This document shows positions 7,896-16,271 of a stretch of 36,228 nt of DNA, piece after piece; position 1 is the first letter of the stretch; every line of letters begins with the position of its first letter. A model generated the notes under the pieces. The model worked only from the letters and a program-made list of their open reading frames with translations, had not been told where the DNA came from and ran no database searches. The stretch is taken from assembly GCA_013375455.1 (NCBI GenBank), contig JABXJT010000040.1, positions 4,885 through 41,112 of the forward strand, in the 5' to 3' direction. The position numbers were made by a program, and so were the translations under genes. The stretch comes from Candidatus Helarchaeota archaeon. Lineage in GTDB: Archaea > Asgardarchaeota > Lokiarchaeia > Helarchaeales > HEL-GB-A.

Positions 7896-8951
7896 TCAGA
7901 AAACAAGAATTGCTGTTGTTTTAAAGCCCACAAAAACCGCCGAATTCAAATGTAAATCAAGATCGATGAAGGATTGGTGTGTAATAAGCGCGGATATTTC
8001 GTCTTCTGGTCCAATACCGATTTTCAACTTGACGACCACTCCTTGGTCCTGAATTCCAATAATTCTCCCTTCTAAGACATTTCGGATACTAGTCTTGGGT
8101 GCTCTCAAAGATACTGCAACATCCTCCGGACGGATACACGCTTTAACTCTTCCCTCTTTAGAATGTACCACTTGAATTTCAAAATTCCCGCAATTGACAA
8201 TCGCTAACTTAGATTCAGGGTCAAATTTGGATGTTCCTTCAAAAATATTCTCAAAACCAGTAAATTGAGCCACGAACTCATTTTTAGGCGTTCTGAATAT
8301 CTCATTTGGAGTACCTACTTGAACTATTTCCCCTTCGTTCATGATAGCAATTCGATCTGCTAATGTTATTGCTTCTATTCGATCGTGTGTCACATAGACC
8401 GTGGTAATCTTTAATTTCCTGTGAATTTTAATAAGCTCTTCCCTCATTTTTAATCTCAGATTTTGATCTAACGCCGAAAGTGGTTCATCAAGAAGAAAAA
8501 TATCTGGTTCAATTATTAACGCTCTTGCCAACGCCACTCGTTGCTGTTCTCCCCCACTCAACGTATCCGGAAATCGTTTAGCTAAATCCAATATTCCAAT
8601 CAGGTTTAGCATCTCTTCAACTCGCCTTATTTTTTCTTGACGCGGTATTTTCTTTACGTGCAATCCGAACTCAACATTCTGCCAAACTTGCTTGTGAGGG
8701 AAAAGCGCGTAATCTTGAAAGACAAACCCGACTTTACGCTTTTCTGGAGGAAATCGAGTGATCTCTCGCCCTTTAAAGAGAATTTTTCCATCTTCAGGGT
8801 GATGAATCCCTGCGATAATCTCCAATAACAAGGTTTTCCCTGCCCCAGATGGTCCGAGAACAACGAAAAATTCCCCCTTTTTTATCTCCAAATTGATTTT
8901 TTTGAGTTGAAACTCATCCCAAGTTTTATTTATGTTTTCCAGCATCAACAT
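7896..8951 (-). CDS. wtpC: Tungstate/molybdate ABC transporter ATP-binding protein
   Basis: This 351-residue ATPase has Walker A GPSGAGKT, Q-loop VFQDYALFPH, ABC signature LSGGEQQR, Walker B IFLLDEPLSALD and H-loop YVTHD. It ends in a C-terminal TOBE-like regulatory domain (about residues 235-351, containing CIRPEDVAVS) as in ModC/WtpC/CysA-type importers. It energises uptake by WtpB. The start at 8951 lies one base after the wtpB TAG stop (8953-8955); a second ATG at 8945 is equally possible. Sulfate or phosphonate importers have similar ATPases, but WtpA-type binding protein, ModE and Mop in the same cluster support tungstate/molybdate. Confidence 0.92.
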   Translation of the reverse strand: MLMLENINKTWDEFQLKKINLEIKKGEFFVVLGPSGAGKTLLLEIIAGIHHPEDGKILFKGREITRFPPEKRKVGFVFQDYALFPHKQVWQNVEFGLHVKKIPRQEKIRRVEEMLNLIGILDLAKRFPDTLSGGEQQRVALARALIIEPDIFLLDEPLSALDQNLRLKMREELIKIHRKLKITTVYVTHDRIEAITLADRIAIMNEGEIVQVGTPNEIFRTPKNEFVAQFTGFENIFEGTSKFDPESKLAIVNCGNFEIQVVHSKEGRVKACIRPEDVAVSLRAPKTSIRNVLEGRIIGIQDQGVVVKLKIGIGPEDEISALITHQSFIDLDLHLNSAVFVGFKTTAILVF

Positions 8952-8952
8952 T

Positions 8953-9780
8953 CTACGTCACCCGCGTGATTGGTCGCTCCTTCCCTTGGACAAATTTTAA
9001 TATGATGAAAATGATCAAAGTCACCAAAATCAAGGCAATCGCCGTGGGGCGGACGGCAGCAAAACCATACCCCTCGAATTGTTGATAAACTAAGGTCGAA
9101 CCTATTAACGGTGTAGATGCCAGTATGTATACTGCTCCAAACTCAGAGATCCCTCGCGCCCAACAAAGAATACATCCCGTAAAAATACCCCGTGACGCGA
9201 TAGGCATTGTGATTGTAGCGAAAGTACGCGTGCGTGAGGCCCCAAGGGTCCTTGCCGCTTTTTCCACGTTTGGATTAACATTGGCAAACGCATCGCGGGC
9301 TCCTTTTATCAAAAATGGTGCGCTCACGAAAAACATTGCTATGACTACGCCCCAGGGCGTATCAGTAAATGAAATATTGAAGTTACCAAAGAATTGACTA
9401 AAGAATCCCTCTTCTCCATAAACGGCTAAAAGCATGATCCCCGCAACCGAGTGCGGTATTAAAATAGGTAAATCTACTATGGAATCGACGACTCTCTTTC
9501 CTGGAAACCGATACCTTGCTAATAAATATCCCAGAGGGACACCCAGACCGAACGCTAATAAAGTCGCCAAAAATGAGCAATAGAATGAGGTTATGATTGC
9601 CCCAGCCACAACCTTAGTAAATAACGTTTCAAAAACCACGAGGGGATTCTCCTGAAATATAAAGTTAAAGATAGGTACAATTAAAAGAATGAATAAAACG
9701 ATCGATAATATAATGAAAAAAATCGTGAATGTACCATATTTCTTTATTCTCCAAATGGATTCTTTCATTGTCTTAATCAC
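8953..9780 (-). CDS. wtpB: Tungstate/molybdate ABC transporter permease
   Basis: This 275-residue inner-membrane permease has about six membrane segments and a binding-protein-dependent-transport EAA loop (EKAARTLGASRTRTFATITM) that contacts the ATPase. The signature EFGAVYILASTP is typical of ModB/WtpB-type permeases. It forms the translocation channel for the oxyanion. The start is GTG at 9780; an ATG at 9768 is an alternative (MKESIWRIKKYG). It lies 30 bases after wtpA and one base before wtpC, so all three are one operon. Confidence 0.93.
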   Translation of the reverse strand: MIKTMKESIWRIKKYGTFTIFFIILSIVLFILLIVPIFNFIFQENPLVVFETLFTKVVAGAIITSFYCSFLATLLAFGLGVPLGYLLARYRFPGKRVVDSIVDLPILIPHSVAGIMLLAVYGEEGFFSQFFGNFNISFTDTPWGVVIAMFFVSAPFLIKGARDAFANVNPNVEKAARTLGASRTRTFATITMPIASRGIFTGCILCWARGISEFGAVYILASTPLIGSTLVYQQFEGYGFAAVRPTAIALILVTLIIFIILKFVQGKERPITRVT

Positions 9781-9810
9781 CTTTAAATAAAACAGTTGGA
9801 TTTTACAATT

Positions 9811-10920
9811 TCATTTCTCGTAAGGTTGTGCAAAAGGATAATCGACGCAGTATGGCTGCAATTCCGTTGGTAATTTGGATATATTGCTCGCATATGCTGG
9901 GTAATACGGGGGTTGACCCAATTCCTGAAGCAACCCTGGGTATCCAAGAATGAATTTCAGGTACTCAATTGCATTTTCGCGGTGTGGTGCATTATTTGGA
10001 ATGGTGACTCCATACTGGATCGTTTGCCCAGTCTTATCGGGACTACTCGCGCCGATAACTATGGGGCTTATCCTGTGGACTGTTACTCCTTGATAAAACG
10101 AATCAAGCGTGAAATTGCTTAAATCCACGTAATCATTTAATTCAAGGTACCCCAAACCATGCTGAACTGCTATTGATTTATAAATGAACAGGTAGTCTAT
10201 CTCTCCCATTTCTAACAAAGATATTAAATCAACTTCTTTACCTCTTATTTTTGTTACCCCAGGTCCACTGTACCCCATAATGGGATCCTTGGCATACATC
10301 GATTGATTGATATCCTGTGGGTCTGCAGTCCCGCTTAAATTGTAATGATCATCCGCCAATCCCCAAACCATCAAGGTCCGGTATCCACAAGGATCCTGCC
10401 ACGGATCGGCCCTACCAAAAGTCACATCCGTCCTGTTTAATATCTCAAACCATTTATTATCCCCCCCGGTTAAATTCTCTAAATAAGGGGGGTCCTTCTC
10501 GGGAATATAGGCAATCCCCATTTCGTTCATTGCAAAAATGATATACCAATCCGCATATTGCAACCCGCCACTATCGGGCATTGTTACGTTCATCATCATC
10601 GGGTAAATCAGGGTATAATCTGCAGAGCCTAGTAAGTCCGCATCTCGCCCCAATTCCGTGATTTGCCGGATGGCAGAGGCGCTCCCATACCCTTCATTAT
10701 CAATTATATAGTCTGGATGCATTGCCATCCAAGCCGCCGCAAACTCTGCAAATGGAACCGTCAAAGAACCCGCATGAAATACTTGTAACTTAATTTTTCC
10801 TTCGTGTTGACTTATCGTCCAAAGAGACGCACCAATTGATACCCCTATAATTGCAATAAGGGCAACTGCATATATCTTATTCTTATGTAACTCCCAGAAA
10901 CTTAACTTTAGTTTTGCCAT
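9811..10920 (-). CDS. wtpA: Tungstate/molybdate-binding protein of ABC transporter
   Basis: This 369-residue substrate-binding protein begins with a cytoplasmic basic stretch and one membrane anchor (about residues 15-35). The mature domain starts with the WtpA/ModA signature VFHAGSLTVPF, followed by EGYGSASAIRQITELGRDAD and YTLIYPMM, which form the oxyanion pocket in this family. It captures WO4 or MoO4 outside the cell and delivers it to WtpB. WtpA-type proteins characteristically use HAGSL where bacterial ModA uses AASL, which favours WtpA, although actual W versus Mo preference is unknown. It is first in the operon and divergent from modE, so regulation by ModE through the shared intergenic region is likely. 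Confidence 0.93.
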   Translation of the reverse strand: MAKLKLSFWELHKNKIYAVALIAIIGVSIGASLWTISQHEGKIKLQVFHAGSLTVPFAEFAAAWMAMHPDYIIDNEGYGSASAIRQITELGRDADLLGSADYTLIYPMMMNVTMPDSGGLQYADWYIIFAMNEMGIAYIPEKDPPYLENLTGGDNKWFEILNRTDVTFGRADPWQDPCGYRTLMVWGLADDHYNLSGTADPQDINQSMYAKDPIMGYSGPGVTKIRGKEVDLISLLEMGEIDYLFIYKSIAVQHGLGYLELNDYVDLSNFTLDSFYQGVTVHRISPIVIGASSPDKTGQTIQYGVTIPNNAPHRENAIEYLKFILGYPGLLQELGQPPYYPAYASNISKLPTELQPYCVDYPFAQPYEK

Positions 10921-11023
10921 CTCGGATCCCCAAAATTTTTATGGATATGAATGACTGTACATAACAAGAATTCCTAAATATAAGCATTCTTCTAAGTAAA
11001 GGATTTATTGGAAAACTCAACTA
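10921..11023. promoter_or_regulatory. Divergent wtpA/modE control region with imperfect palindrome
   Basis: This 103-bp region serves the wtpABC operon to the left and modE to the right. An imperfect inverted repeat at 10967-10990 has outer arms AGAAT/ATTCT and 8 of 12 pairs matching. It surrounds a TATA-like core (TAAATATA, 10975-10982) suited to modE transcription. An operator overlapping the TATA box would give autorepression. On the minus strand, an A/T-rich ATAAAAA element near 10936-10945 could serve wtpA. ModE binding here is inferred from family behaviour. Confidence 0.4.
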
Positions 11024-11614
11024 TTGCCAGGGATACAAGTGAAAAACTCCGATATCCAAATCAAATACAAAATTTGGCTCCAAAGAGATACAGGCGAAGA
11101 TATTCTCGGAAAGGGAGGTGCAGATTTACTTGAGACTATTAAAGAATTCCAAGATTTGGGAAAAGCTACCAAGATAATGAAGTGCTCCTATAAATATGCT
11201 TGGAATATTTTACAAAAAATTAAAAAAAGATACGGGGAAAGCCCTGTTGTAACTTTTCGTGGCGGCTTTGGTGGGGGCGGTGGCATTAAACTCTCAAGAT
11301 TCGGACAAAAATTGTTATTATTTTATAAGAAGTTTGAGAATTATGTTGAGCACGCCTTAACTAATTCTGAATTATGGCAAACTTACGGTCTCTATACTGA
11401 CCTTAAAAATAATATTAATGGTCGCGTGATTGATATCAAAACTGATTCCCAGGTCGCCATTCTTAAAATACAAATTGAACCTCCCCAAGATATTTATTCG
11501 ATTATCACGACCGAATCGGTGAAGGATCTCGAATTAGAAGCTGGAAAAGATGTACTATCCTGTATTAAATCCACTGAAGTATTAGTCTCCATGGAGAAGG
11601 AGGAAAGATCTTGA
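11024..11614 (+). CDS. modE: ModE-type molybdate/tungstate-responsive transcriptional regulator
   Basis: This protein of about 196 residues has the ModE layout. The winged-helix DNA-binding domain (about residues 15-110) includes ILGKGGADLLETI, a recognition segment KCSYKYAWNILQKIKK and the wing with GGFGGGGGIKLS, followed by a GQKLLLFYKKFE helix. One C-terminal TOBE/Mop-like oxyanion-binding domain follows (about 125-190, NGRVIDIKTDSQVAILKI). It probably senses intracellular MoO4 or WO4 and controls wtpABC. The start is TTG at 11024 or GTG at 11039; the GTG lies inside a 21-bp sequence repeated at 13686. Its 3' end overlaps the next start (TTGA, 11611-11614), so Mop synthesis is coupled. Confidence 0.88.
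   Translation: MPGIQVKNSDIQIKYKIWLQRDTGEDILGKGGADLLETIKEFQDLGKATKIMKCSYKYAWNILQKIKKRYGESPVVTFRGGFGGGGGIKLSRFGQKLLLFYKKFENYVEHALTNSELWQTYGLYTDLKNNINGRVIDIKTDSQVAILKIQIEPPQDIYSIITTESVKDLELEAGKDVLSCIKSTEVLVSMEKEERS
11037..11057 (+). repeat. 21-bp direct repeat, copy 1 (in modE start region)
   Basis: This 21-base sequence, beginning aagtgaaaaactccgatat and ending cc, occurs again unchanged at 13686-13706 in the same orientation. Here it encodes VKNSDI at the very start of ModE, with the GTG as a possible initiation codon. Flanking bases are unrelated between the copies. Confidence 0.85.
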
Positions 11615-11823
11615 AATCTAGTGCGCGGAATAAGTTCAACACGACCATTAATGAAGTGAATGTCCAAGGACTCATTGCAACGTTACAGTTAACGCTCAAA
11701 GAACCTGCGATAGTAACCGCAGTCATTACTAAAGAGGCTGCCGAGGAGATGGATATTAAAATTGGCGATGCAATCAAGATAGTTGTAAAACCTACTGAAA
11801 TTTTCGTTCAACAGATTAAATAA
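11611..11823 (+). CDS. Small molybdopterin/oxyanion-binding (Mop/TOBE) protein
   Basis: This 70-residue protein is a single Mop domain, containing SARNKF, INEVNVQGL, AVITKEAAEEMDIKIGD and KPTEIFV. Such molbindins assemble into oligomers that store molybdate or tungstate in the cytoplasm. The TTG start at 11611 is decided by a strong Shine-Dalgarno sequence (AGGAGG, about 11598-11603) seven bases upstream and by overlap with the modE stop. It resembles the TOBE domain at the ModE C-terminus, consistent with the shared ligand. It completes a five-gene oxyanion module with wtpABC and modE. Confidence 0.88.
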   Translation: MKSSARNKFNTTINEVNVQGLIATLQLTLKEPAIVTAVITKEAAEEMDIKIGDAIKIVVKPTEIFVQQIK

Positions 11824-11901
11824 ACATTCGAAATTAGAGCAGATATATTATCTCATTAAGAAAAGGGATCCAAATAATTAACTTCTCAAAATAAAAATAA
11901 T

Positions 11902-13014
11902 TTAAAGAAGAGGAGAGTCATTGCTACGTCGGCGCTTATAGATTTTTCTGATTACTATAATAGTTCCAATAGATATAAATATCCCTAACAAGACTGCTCC
12001 AAGAACCGAAACTTTTAACCACACTCTTGAACCGGCCATTAGAGTCATTGTAAATTCTAGATTGTAAAGATCATTTGAATCTGATATTGGAGAGCCAGGG
12101 AACTCAATAATATCGTATGGCAAAATGCGATACACTCTTCTATATTGTAAAAGGATTCCAGTATTTTTATCAAATAGAAATTCATTAACATAACTCCCGA
12201 AATCAAGCGTGTGGGCATGACTAGTACCCATATTATCGGGTTGTACTTCATAATTCACAACCCATACTGGTTGGGTAGATCCTGCGCCCCCCGCTGGTGG
12301 CAGGTAAATTCTTGACTCTTCGATTTCATAAGTCAAATCCCCGCTGGAGCCAAAATTGTCGTAATCTCCTGTTTTTTCTAAGAACATACCAATATGTCTA
12401 AATCTATAGGGCTCTCCCATTTTTGCATCTGGATAAATCCAAAAACTACAGTGTTCATTTACAGTAGCAACAAAATTATTAGATAAAGTAACGCCAGCAT
12501 CATATTTTGTTATTTCTTCTATAACAAGAGTTAACTTGCTGACTTCCATTTCAAATGTATCCGAATTACTCCATAACAATGTAGTATATAGTGTAGTATT
12601 AACATATGGGCCATTCGGATAAAGAGCTTGGTCTATATTTCCACTATAATCATCACCGGGAAGACTATCATTTAAATAGGTATCCCAGAATTCTTGATCA
12701 TCACGCAAATCATATGAAATGCGTAAATCTACATCATACTGACGTACTTCGAGAATATCAACTGTAATCGTGCCAGAGATGGTCCTACGTCTTGATTCTT
12801 GAAAAAGGGTATAATGGGGTATTCCTGGATCCGTCAGATTATACCATCTTCCTCTAATTGTCCACTCTTGGGTCCTTACCATTGATACTTCGTAAACCAG
12901 TTTTTGACCGGTTTTTAGCCCCGTCTCCCCATAGGCCCAAGCCGATGTCATTAAAAGCGGTAGAAAGGAAAGACAGAATCCAACCAAAATAAGACTTTTC
13001 ACTTTGCGATTCAT
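11902..13014 (-). CDS. Secreted, C-terminally anchored membrane protein of unknown function
   Basis: I prefer the ATG at 13014 (MNRKVKSLILVGF...), 370 residues. It is preceded by a good ribosome-binding site (GAAGGTG, five bases upstream) and opens a clean signal peptide ending near AWAYGE. An ATG at 13044 overlapping the upstream stop would add ten acidic residues before the signal and is less likely. The extracellular part is beta-rich with several N-x-S/T sequons. One C-terminal membrane helix (about residues 333-356) is followed by a basic tail RKIYKRRRSND. The type I topology and composition resemble archaeal surface proteins, but I recognise no family. It follows the 13044-13556 gene and is probably cotranscribed with it. 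Confidence 0.75.
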   Translation of the reverse strand: MNRKVKSLILVGFCLSFLPLLMTSAWAYGETGLKTGQKLVYEVSMVRTQEWTIRGRWYNLTDPGIPHYTLFQESRRRTISGTITVDILEVRQYDVDLRISYDLRDDQEFWDTYLNDSLPGDDYSGNIDQALYPNGPYVNTTLYTTLLWSNSDTFEMEVSKLTLVIEEITKYDAGVTLSNNFVATVNEHCSFWIYPDAKMGEPYRFRHIGMFLEKTGDYDNFGSSGDLTYEIEESRIYLPPAGGAGSTQPVWVVNYEVQPDNMGTSHAHTLDFGSYVNEFLFDKNTGILLQYRRVYRILPYDIIEFPGSPISDSNDLYNLEFTMTLMAGSRVWLKVSVLGAVLLGIFISIGTIIVIRKIYKRRRSNDSPLL

Positions 13015-13043
13015 GAATACACCTTCTATTTCCTCAACTATCA

Positions 13044-13556
13044 TTATATTTGGGTGGTAACAAATATCATTACCGCAGCAAACGCAATCATTCCAAGTCG
13101 CATGTACTCACTAAAAAGAGGAGTCCCATTCTTTGAAAACGGAAAAATTGCAGCGATTAATAAGAAAACGGCAGTAATCATGGCGCCTATTTGTCCAACG
13201 ATCCTCCTATTATACATTTCTATGTAAATTAGGCACCGCCGATAAGAATACTCAGTACCGCCTATTAGACCTAAAGTGTTCATCATAGAAAGATTCTGGT
13301 AATCTATATTACTCGCAGTTAATGCTATAAGACCTATCGCAAATACTATCAGGCCAATAATGATTAGAATGGTCAATACTCCACGTTCCCCGGCTTTTTC
13401 AATCGCAAAATTCTTAATCTTTTTCGAAAAATCAATTGTGGAATCTTTAACTTTTGACATCGTACTCTTTTGACCGGATCTTAGTTTTTGTGGAGGTTCT
13501 CTTATTTTTTGCGGAGGTTCTTGTAATTTTTCTGGAGCATCGCTAATATCTGACAT
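13044..13556 (-). CDS. Small membrane protein with PPQK-repeat cytoplasmic extension
   Basis: This 170-residue protein starts with a hydrophilic segment holding near-repeats EKLQEPPQKIREPPQKLRS (residues 9-27), then a lysine-rich amphipathic stretch. Three predicted membrane helices follow (about 60-80, 117-134 and 150-168). The ATG at 13556 has a strong Shine-Dalgarno sequence (GGAGG, six to seven bases upstream). The stop at 13044-13046 touches the longer candidate start of the next gene, so the two are probably one operon. No family is recognised. The proline-lysine repeats are a possible docking segment, which is inference only. Confidence 0.7.
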   Translation of the reverse strand: MSDISDAPEKLQEPPQKIREPPQKLRSGQKSTMSKVKDSTIDFSKKIKNFAIEKAGERGVLTILIIIGLIVFAIGLIALTASNIDYQNLSMMNTLGLIGGTEYSYRRCLIYIEMYNRRIVGQIGAMITAVFLLIAAIFPFSKNGTPLFSEYMRLGMIAFAAVMIFVTTQI

Positions 13557-13685
13557 TTAAATCCTCCATTCTCTCATTTTTTTTAATCGATAAGTATCCC
13601 ATATCTTTAGTGATTAAAAAACAATAAATTGATTTAGTATTTAAAAGTTAAAGATTCATGGTAAAATGTAATTAATATCCGGGGT

Positions 13686-13706
13686 AAGTGAAAAACTCCG
13701 ATATCC
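13686..13706 (+). repeat. 21-bp direct repeat, copy 2 (upstream of membrane-protein gene)
   Basis: This is identical over 21 bases to 11037-11057 at the modE start. Here it lies in the divergent gap between the 13044-13556 gene and the gene at 13756. It opens an 18-codon mini-ORF (GTG 13688 to TAA 13742-13744, peptide VKNSDIRLTEQKESKHIK) ending 11 bases before the next start codon. It could be a remnant of a modE 5' duplication, a leader peptide, or a shared regulatory site; the sequence alone does not decide. Confidence 0.8.
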
Positions 13707-13755
13707 GTCTAACTGAACAGAAAGAATCTAAACATATAAAATAAGTTTTTGAAAG

Positions 13756-14529
13756 GTGAGCCAAATAAGTTCCAATGAAAAAGCCGAGAAATATCCCCCT
13801 TGGCTGTATTTTTTCCCCATGTACGTAGTGCTATTTTCTTATGCACTCTTTGGTAGAATTGGATTTATTCTCGTCGTGGACTCAGGCGAAATCGCTTTAT
13901 ATTACATCCTCACGGATCGCATCTTTTTTCCCATACTCTTCCTTAGTTATTGGATATATTATCACATCCTAAGTAGGCGATTCGGGGTGTATTGGAAAGA
14001 TTTTGCACTAATCGATAAAATTCTCATTCCGACTTACGCCATTGTAGGAATTCTGCTCTATCTCTGGGTGGAGTGGGACTTCGGGGTGACTACACCGACT
14101 GTGTATCCCTTGTTGGGTGATTTCGTATTCTTTTTCATAACTATGCCGTTGTTCCTTATTGTTTTTCACGGCATTAATTGGGCAATCTGCCACAAAACAA
14201 ATGACCGGCACCAGTACCGGTTTTTTTTAGTAGTGGTGGGTACTTCCGTTGTAGGTACAATCACGCAGGATTGGTACTGGTGGATTTCTTGCCCTGGATG
14301 TACTTGGGGACCCCCCAATGTAATCTATTTCGTATTTCCGCGCTGGATCCACGTGCCATTCACGCCGATCTACGTACCCGTCATTTATTTAATCGTGGCT
14401 CTAGTCTTTCTCGGAATTCTATTCCTGGCCACCCTCCAACTTTATTCATTTAAACAATATCTCGTCTGGGGCGCTTGCCCATATCTCTTATTGGTTCTCG
14501 TTGGAAATCTCCTTCTCTATCTGTATTGA
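13756..14529 (+). CDS. Multispan membrane protein of unknown function, Trp-rich
   Basis: This 257-residue integral membrane protein has about seven hydrophobic segments. The start is GTG at 13756 (MSQISSNEKAEKYPPWLYFF). The nearby ATG in ...CCAATGAA is out of frame, and GAAAGGTG around the GTG complicates ribosome-site assignment. A distinctive loop near residues 172-200 reads TQDWYWWISCPGCTWGPPNV and contains a CPGC pair and many tryptophans, which suggests a metal, cofactor or lipid-headgroup interface at the membrane surface. I recognise no named family. It is followed by another multispan gene 139 bases downstream on the same strand. Confidence 0.75.
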   Translation: MSQISSNEKAEKYPPWLYFFPMYVVLFSYALFGRIGFILVVDSGEIALYYILTDRIFFPILFLSYWIYYHILSRRFGVYWKDFALIDKILIPTYAIVGILLYLWVEWDFGVTTPTVYPLLGDFVFFFITMPLFLIVFHGINWAICHKTNDRHQYRFFLVVVGTSVVGTITQDWYWWISCPGCTWGPPNVIYFVFPRWIHVPFTPIYVPVIYLIVALVFLGILFLATLQLYSFKQYLVWGACPYLLLVLVGNLLLYLY

Positions 14530-14668
14530 TTGCCACCGAGAACCTTGAACATTTGCTAAAATTCATCACCAAAAACCTTATTTTACAAGAGAAGTTGTTG
14601 TTTGCATTGATTAAAAATTGTCTTCATTGACTTTATCTAACAAAATGAATTAAAAATAGGGACTTAAA

Positions 14669-15709
14669 ATGGCTGAAGAAGAGAAAAAATCAAAACCCTT
14701 ACCAGGGCTACAAGATTGGGTTAAATCGCAAAAAATCGCAAATGTAATCAGGATTATAATTAACGTGCTCATCCTTCCCGGACTCGTGTTTTGGATCATG
14801 GGGATGAAGCTCAACACGTTGGTCGGATGGATGCAAGGGTTTTTCTTCATGGTCTTTACGATGGTATCCTTAATCGTCTTACATGATGCAATCGTGGATT
14901 CGCAAGTTGGCTATCTAGATGGAAAGTGGGAGCTGAAGGCTGGGGAAGGCGGGCGCGAACCCGAAGCGCACAAGAACCACTGGCACCGGGTCCCCACTGA
15001 ACCTCTAATCCTTGGTCTTATTGCTGCCGCGATTGGGTTTTTCGCGCTTTGGTTATATACGTGGTTAAGTAGCAGCATTACATTCCCCGTGTCAGAATGG
15101 CTAATACTCTCCCTGTCGGGTTTGATCGTATTTTTTCCCACGTGGATAATAACTCGATTCTGGATCAAGCGCCATCTCGCCAACGAGTTAGCCTCCTTTA
15201 CTACTGCCCTCTCACGCCCTAAGCAGGAGAAGTCCGAGCCGTTCCTCCGGTACTTTCTATGGGAGCATGCCCTTCCGTGGGCAATTATCTTGGGAATTCT
15301 CAACTTAGGGATCAATCTCAAGGGGTTCTCAGAGAATCAATTGGCGGATGGGGTGATAACCGCGGGAGATTTGACATATAGCGTTTGGATTACTGCCTTA
15401 GTTTTGCTAGTTTGGATGTTTATTTCCGCCAGCGGCCAGGTTCGCGCGGATGTCCATCTTGGGCGAGTCGAAAAGGGTAGATCCATCTCGACCATTATCC
15501 TAATCATAAACCCCATTGTAATTCCAATAGCTGCAGGGGCAATGGTGTATATCCCAGCACTCATTATGGGCGTTACTTCCCTATCGATTTGGTTTTGTAC
15601 CATTGTCGTGATAATCGATGCCATTATAGTTGGCCTCATCGGTCGCTGGGTGGGAATCTTGTGGGGAAAGGATAAGGAATTTACCAAGCTCGAAGAAAGT
15701 AAACGCTAA
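14669..15709 (+). CDS. Multispan membrane protein of unknown function
   Basis: This 346-residue protein has a soluble, charged N-terminus (MAEEEKKSKPLPGLQDWVKS) followed by about eight membrane helices. A hydrophilic loop near residues 82-110 (DGKWELKAGEGGREPEAHKN) contains the motif HKNHWHR. The C-terminus KDKEFTKLEESKR is cytoplasmic-looking. No transporter or enzyme signature is recognisable; the histidine-rich loop could bind metal, which is speculation. It lies tail-to-tail with the gene at 15727-16176, only 17 bases apart. Confidence 0.75.
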   Translation: MAEEEKKSKPLPGLQDWVKSQKIANVIRIIINVLILPGLVFWIMGMKLNTLVGWMQGFFFMVFTMVSLIVLHDAIVDSQVGYLDGKWELKAGEGGREPEAHKNHWHRVPTEPLILGLIAAAIGFFALWLYTWLSSSITFPVSEWLILSLSGLIVFFPTWIITRFWIKRHLANELASFTTALSRPKQEKSEPFLRYFLWEHALPWAIILGILNLGINLKGFSENQLADGVITAGDLTYSVWITALVLLVWMFISASGQVRADVHLGRVEKGRSISTIILIINPIVIPIAAGAMVYIPALIMGVTSLSIWFCTIVVIIDAIIVGLIGRWVGILWGKDKEFTKLEESKR

Positions 15710-15726
15710 AACAAAATCGGGCTACA

Positions 15727-16176
15727 TTATTTCCACTTAATTTTCGTGCTGACATAAAGAGAGAATGCGCCGGTGATGGCAAGCTGAATTAAAGGCGTGA
15801 GACCCACCCCGAAAATAATGGGCATAAATTCATTATAACTCCACATGTTAAAAATCGTGGCCACCCATTCTATACAAATTGCAGCAACCACCCCTAATAT
15901 GATGAGAACCATGTAATCTCTCTTCCGTGGCGAGTGGACCCATTGAAAACTTCTCCGTAACAAAGAATTTAATAAAATAATGATAAATATGAAAAAGGCA
16001 TCGAGACAGGACGCCCCCAGAATTCGAGGAATATAAACATAAATGTTGTTTATTAATGGTGCTTTATCCCAATCGTAAAGCATGCTATGGGACACTTCCC
16101 ATAATAAATTAAGGAAAAACGCTGCTAAAATTATCGTTAAAACAACAAATTTCTTGGGTGATTTGATTTCTGCCAT
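15727..16176 (-). CDS. Four-helix membrane protein with conserved-looking LWEV and GLTPL motifs
   Basis: This 149-residue protein has about four membrane helices. Helix 1 carries FFLNLLWEVSHSMLYDW, and helices 3-4 carry IEWVATIFNMWSYNEFMPII and GVGLTPLIQLAITG. The combination of an N-terminal LWE-x-x-H and a later W-x-Y-x-x-x-MP with a GLTPL helix resembles small uncharacterised membrane proteins I have seen in bacteria and archaea, but I cannot name the family. Charged residues inside predicted helices (Glu and His in helix 1, Glu in helix 3) hint at an active or binding site in the membrane. The ATG at 16176 is divergent from the fused hydrolase gene at 16272. Confidence 0.75.
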   Translation of the reverse strand: MAEIKSPKKFVVLTIILAAFFLNLLWEVSHSMLYDWDKAPLINNIYVYIPRILGASCLDAFFIFIIILLNSLLRRSFQWVHSPRKRDYMVLIILGVVAAICIEWVATIFNMWSYNEFMPIIFGVGLTPLIQLAITGAFSLYVSTKIKWK

Positions 16177-16271
16177 GATTCACCACGTATTTTTAAAAAA
16201 ATAGAGATAGCCCAATACTTATTAGTTTTACTTGGAAATAAAAATTAAAAGAACGAGGTCGTGAAACCAAG

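Noticed and set aside
14911..15687. Minus-strand open frames opposite the membrane gene at 14669
   Set aside because: They are antisense to a long hydrophobic reading frame with normal membrane-protein composition and have no family resemblance.
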